A model generated the notes under the pieces. The model was not told the DNA's origin. It searched no databases and saw nothing but the letters and a program-made list of their open reading frames with translations. DNA of 64,000 bases, from NCBI GenBank assembly GCA_963576475.1, contig OY754968.1, positions 15,775,116 through 15,839,115 on the forward strand, read 5' to 3'. The DNA comes from Molanna angustata (Eukaryota; Arthropoda; Insecta; Trichoptera; Molannidae). This document shows positions 59,708 through 64,000 of the stretch, one piece after another. Position 1 is the first letter of the stretch. Every line of letters begins with the position of its first letter. The position numbers and the translations under genes are program-made.

Positions 59708-61069
59708 TAAGTTTATTGTATTTTGTATGTAACTTAGTTCTTATTGAATAAATAAATAAATAATGAACGCTCGCAACGTATGGTAAACTAATTTAGTTTT
59801 AGTATTCTACAATTTTGTCACGCGATGGTGAGCTGACGAACGTTCGACATGTTATGATGCTGATCACTGCCAAACTAAACTAGAAAGCTATATTTTTTTC
59901 ATGCAATGAAGCGATTCGCGAAACGACGGCGATTACGCGAAGCATGCGTTTTAAAACATCGTTACAATTTTAGCAGCATACGAATTATTACATAGCGCTC
60001 GTTATTTGTATTGTGTTAACAACAAGCTATATTTATCTGCTATCGTTATTTTTAGCAATAGCAGCCATAGTAGTTATTTTTCTGCCTGTCTTAACTACTC
60101 TTAACTAGAATGGAACTTTTGATGGTCGGATATTTCTTTGCGTCGAACAAAGACTTTTGTTCATCAGAATTTCGAAACGTAAAAACTTAATAATAAGTAC
60201 ATATAAGTACTTTATTTATCTGTAATTTAAATACAACTTACATCTCGAAAATCGATAAAATATGCTCCTTCTTCTCTCTACATTATGTGTTCATAAGCTA
60301 AAAACATACGCGGGAAACGTATGATGGCCTATTTTGACGTTTGGACATTAATGAAGTTCTTTATATGCTTATTGCCTAAATAATGGTAAATATTATATTA
60401 TTGAGAGCTAAAAGTGGGGGAACAAATACTGTACTTCATTGTAAACGCGTACTTAATAAAATACACTTATGTCTCGCCGTGCGAAATTTAATCACTTATT
60501 TCTCTTTTTTTTCGCGTGGGACGAAAACATATACCTCAGTAGGTGTTTTTTTCGTCGTGTTTGTACATTTAGGGACCGCACAACACTTATGCACTTTTGA
60601 ATTGATTATAAATACACAAATCGTCCTAGAATACATATATTACATATAGTAGTGATATGCAGTTTACAATATCGTGACGTCACCGTCAGGGTCGGCAGCC
60701 GCCATGATACTACAAGCGTTTTTTGGCGTAAATGTCAAATTTGATTTTAAAATGGCGATTTTTGCTACTAAACCTTTATTTTATGTAGAAATGTATATAT
60801 ATTTGAAAACAGTGAATGCGTAAAAACATCGTGAGATAGTTTTTCAAAATTAGTCATCATGCCTATTGACAACAGACATGAAGTTAGCAGGAAGCGGCCA
60901 GCCAAGATGGTGGTTGTCTGTGTTGCCTATATTAAATATATACACCATATATCACAGCCATACCATCTCAGTCTTGATTCCGTTACCTTTTCAGTCACTG
61001 GGGACATTGTACACAGATTAAAAAATGGAATTGGAGTCATCATGATATGCATGCATACTTTACATACTA
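59708..61069. other. no gene recognised
   Basis: 60670-60685 holds a palindromic GTGACGTCAC (CRE-type) next to GC-richer CGGCAGCCGCCATG. A 74-codon ATG-started frame at 60859-61083 runs to the mariner edge and matches nothing known. Otherwise A/T-rich. Confidence 0.4.
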
Positions 61070-62358
61070 GGCATCCCTTTTAAGTTCTGTCGTTTACATA
61101 TTTACCGGCAGCTTTGAATTTGGAACTGTTTGATATTCAAATTTGTTTGAATTTAGAATCTCAAAACAATTAAAAGTATTAGATTAATGCTATTGTTTAG
61201 TCATTGCGTCGTTTTGAATCTGTCAGGTCACGTACGAAAATGAATCTTACTAAGGAAAATGTCCGTGCAATAATTTTCTACAACTTTAAAAGAGGCCTAA
61301 CACAGCTTCAGTGTTTTGAAGAGAAAACATCTGTGTTGCAAGATAAAGCTCCATTTCTGCGGACTGTCGAACGCTGGTACTTAGAATTTCAGCGTGGACA
61401 TACCAGTCTTAGTGACAAATCTCGTGAAGGACGTCCAAAATCCGCCTTCACTGAATAAAACATCATTGCTGTGAGACAACAAATTCTCGAAGATCGTCAT
61501 GTGACATAACGAGAGATAGAGGCGTTATTAGGCATCTCAGGGACAACCATTCAGAAGATATTGCATATGGCACTTGGTGTGAGAAAGTTAGTTTGCCGTT
61601 GGATCCCGCATTTGCTTTCCGACGATAATAAGGAGGTCTGTGTCAGATGGTGTAAGAAAACACTTCAAAGGTTCAACCGAGGAGAGTCAAATCACGTATA
61701 CGATATCATCAGTGGTGACGAATCTTGGATCTATGCCTACGATCCTGATTTAAAACAACAATCTACAGTCTGGGTCTTCCAAAATGAGCCAAAGCCGACT
61801 AAAGTTGTTCGCTCTCGAAGCACTTCAAAGAAGATGGTGGCCACGATCGTTGCGAAAACCGGTCATGTTGCGACAATTGCACTTGAAGATCATAAAATGG
61901 TTAATGCTGAGTGGTATACGACAGTTTGTTTACTACAAGTCATCGTCGAACTTCGGAAATCTAACCCAAAGCGACGCATCAACCTACACCATGATAACGC
62001 AAGCTCACACAGTGCTCGTCAAACTATTCAGTATTTGAAGCAAGAAAACGTAGAAATTCTTGACCAACCTTCATGCAGTCCTGACCTAAGCCCTAACGAT
62101 TTCTTTAAATATCCTAAAATTAAGAAAAATGTTCGCGGTCAAAGGTTCGAGTCCAGTGAAGAAGCAGTCGACGCTTTCAAGACAGCCATATTGAACACCC
62201 CTACTTTGGAGTGGAATAAATGTTTTAATAACTGGTTTGAGCGAATGGAAAAGTGTATTAAACTACGTGGTGAATACTTTGAAAAATAATAAAAGATACT
62301 ATAAGATTATATGTAGTAGTGTTATTTTCTTCAAACGACATAACTTAAAAGGCATGCC
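61070..62358 (+). mobile_element. mariner-type DNA transposon
   Basis: About 1,289 bp, the usual mariner size. Inverted ends GGCATCCCTTTTAAGTTCTG and, on the opposite strand, GGCATGCCTTTTAAGTTATG, continuing TCGTTT: 25-27 bp with two mismatches (61069-61095, 62333-62359). TA precedes the left end; the right flank is TC, a decayed TA. An inner TA/TA pair (61081, 62346) is an alternative boundary. Confidence 0.85.
61240..62289 (+). pseudogene. mariner transposase with two in-frame stops
   Basis: ATG at 61240, 349 codons to TAA at 62287-62289, one frame throughout, broken only by TAA at 61456-61458 and TAA at 61507-61509. N-terminal helix-turn-helix region (NVRAIIFYNFKRGLTQ...RTVERWYLEF...SREGRPKSA, HTH linker) and second HTH (EIEALLGISGTTIQKILH). 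The catalytic domain has GDESW (D codon 61717), HHDNASSH (D codon 61993) and CSPDLSPNDFF (D codon 62098), giving D34D. WVFQNEPKPTKV is also family-typical. All catalytic residues remain; the stops abolish function. Confidence 0.93.
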
Positions 62359-62599
62359 TCGTATTGTGAATGAAGGTATCTTGTAATTTTTATTTGTTAA
62401 TTGCACAAATAAAAATTGGTATTTATACTTATCGACCTACTCATTATTTGCTTTACAAAAATTTGAAAACGTTTTTTTATAACTAATCAAAAGGTATATG
62501 TATCCACACACTAGTGTAAGAGAAATCAGTATTGTTATCTTGTATGAAGGCAGAATGAACCGAGCGTAATATTTTTCGTCGCCGAAAGTCGTTCGCTTT
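62359..62599. other. no gene; short inverted repeat
   Basis: AATTTTTATTTGT (62385-62397) and complement (62405-62417). Nothing else supported. Confidence 0.45.
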
Positions 62600-62860
62600 C
62601 TTCGTTGGGTCTTCATCATTCAATCTTTATCTGTTACCAAACTATCTCAATGTATTCAATTTCATTGTATCGATGACATCTCGCATTATCAACATGAAAT
62701 CTAAAATATTGTTCTCATTACTTCTCATGTCATACATCGTCTTGTTACATATTCTATCGATTGATTTAATTTCAAATTAATATTGTCATTTTACTGCATC
62801 CGCATACTCTGCCATGTCCATGTCCAAGTCTCACTCGTATGTATAGCTACATGAAGTATG
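62600..62860 (-). pseudogene. RTE-type LINE fossil
   Basis: On the minus strand: SETWTWTW, EIKSIDRICNKTMYDMRSNE, MRDVIDTMKLNTLR and FG, i.e. a strongly decayed version of the C-terminal segment ETWTWQ...EMRSLRRxCNxTMYDRxRNE...RMKxNxLRWFGH seen in the other RTE copies. Confidence 0.7.
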
Positions 62861-63599
62861 CTGTTGATTACATAATACATAATTATCTTCCAAAGCAAAC
62901 ATGTGTTTTTACATATACATCCATAAATCGCGCGGGTTCTACTAACATTGCATGTATATAAGTAGTATATATTTGTACGTGTTTATAATGTACACTCCAA
63001 TTGAATTCCAATTTCGTTATTGATTAGTTCGTGAATGTTTACTAATTTACTTTCAATGAACATAGTGATTTTAATGGTATTCAATTATTTTTTTTTATAT
63101 TACAAAGCATGCGACTGGAAAATTAAATACCGATATGCAAAAATACTGTCAACACTCCAGACCCAATTTAAATCATATCTGAAGCCAAAATAGCAGACGT
63201 GCTGCTGTGACATTAAATTTGATAGGTATCCAAGTATTTCAATGGACCCTGTCAAAGTTTTTTTCAATTAAGATATTTTTAGTAATTAAAAAAGAAAATG
63301 TCATTAGAATATTAATTCTTACTTAAAATCTATGAAGCGCAAATAAAAAATATTTATTATTATTATAGTTGGATAACTTGTATAGCGCCGTTTTCGTGGT
63401 AAATCACCTCAAGGGCGCGAAGTTATTACAACTTTTTTTGTCGTGTGCAACAGCGCAGCATTTATATAGCAATAAAGAACGATCGTTTCGCCTCGTAGGT
63501 ATGCCTTTTGAATTGATAAAGTTAACATAAATTTACTCATTATATTTTTGAGAAACATATTTACAAGAATAAAAGGTAAGTATAATGATAGTACAAAGT
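62861..63599. other. AT-rich DNA, nothing recognised
   Basis: No supported gene. Confidence 0.45.
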
Positions 63600-64000
63600 A
63601 ATCTAATAAAATAGATCAAAAAGATAAAATAAATACACATACAAAATAAATAATATAAATGAAATGAATAAAACAAATAAAATTAAAAAAATAAATAAAA
63701 TAAAGAAAATAAATAAAATAAATAAAATACATAAAACAAATAAAAAAAAATAACAAATAAAATAAATAAATAAATAAAATAAATAATTAATAAAACAAAT
63801 AAAATAAATAAAAAGAATAATAAATAAATAAATAAAATATGTTAAATAAATAAAATAAATAAAATAAATAAAATAAATAAAATAAATAAAATAAATAAAA
63901 TAAATAAAATAAATAAAATAAAATAAAATAAATAATTAATAAAATAAATTAAATAAATAAATAAAATAATAATAAATAAAATAAAAAAATAATAAATAAA
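63600..64000. repeat. AAATA/AAATAAAT simple repeat
   Basis: Long purine-rich low-complexity tract of AAATA and AAAATA units running to the window edge. Confidence 0.95.

Noticed and set aside
60859..61083. 74-codon ATG-started frame before the mariner
   Set aside because: No recognisable domain, and it ends inside the mariner terminal repeat; likely chance.

Overview
This 64 kb window is AT-rich, gene-poor DNA from an animal, most likely an insect and probably a moth or butterfly. The reasons are the mix of RTE-type LINEs, an R1-type LINE tail, Penelope, mariner, pogo, mag-like gypsy and Helitron-like elements, tRNA-derived SINEs, and frequent GTAGGTACCTAC-type strings. The species call is inference. 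No complete host gene is visible. Nearly everything recognisable is a transposable element, a fragment of one, or a tandem repeat. At most three short host-exon candidates remain (near 81-383, 32,014-32,116 and 50,687-50,938); the last has a good splice acceptor and a nearby poly(A) signal.

Layout. 0.9-1.8 kb: RTE fragment carrying a 391-bp MITE. 2.9-3.7 kb: old Helitron-like copy. 3.9-8.0 kb: near-full-length RTE LINE (minus) with an intact 1,004-codon endonuclease-reverse transcriptase, bounded by (TA)n at both ends. 8.0-14.6 kb: minisatellites, a SINE and Helitron-like copies. 14.8-18.2 kb: a composite of (TA)n, a fold-back Penelope-like element, (TA)n, a 3'-truncated second RTE copy and (TA)n. 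18.2-19.4 kb: LINE nested in LINE. 19.4-21.5 kb: 78-bp minisatellite interrupted by an RTE fragment with clear target duplications. 22-28.5 kb: three more Helitron-like copies, a SINE and a Harbinger-like element with a small Myb/SANT-like ORF. 28.6-33.8 kb: minisatellite, SINEs, LINE tails and a MITE.

36.8-39.3 kb holds the best single gene: an apparently intact pogo/Tigger-type transposon with a 586-aa DD35D transposase ending in a PHD-type zinc finger, 25-bp inverted repeats, TA target duplication and repeated internal copies of its terminal motif. 39.8-41.1 kb: minisatellites. 42-56.5 kb: fossils of several LINE clades, including an R1-like tail between perfect 46-bp inverted repeats. 56.5-58.9 kb: decayed mag-like gypsy element. 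59.1-59.7 kb: MITE. 61.1-62.4 kb: mariner whose 349-codon frame is broken only by two in-frame stop codons. 63.6-64 kb: AAATA-type simple repeat.

The genes do not form a pathway; the window is a record of layered insertions. The most informative structures are the Helitron-like family (TCCAACTGTCGAT start, CATGTGTTACATG hairpin before CTAG, internal microsatellite), the Penelope fold-back with hammerhead-like motifs, the (TA)n tracts at RTE and Penelope edges, and the PHD-bearing pogo element.
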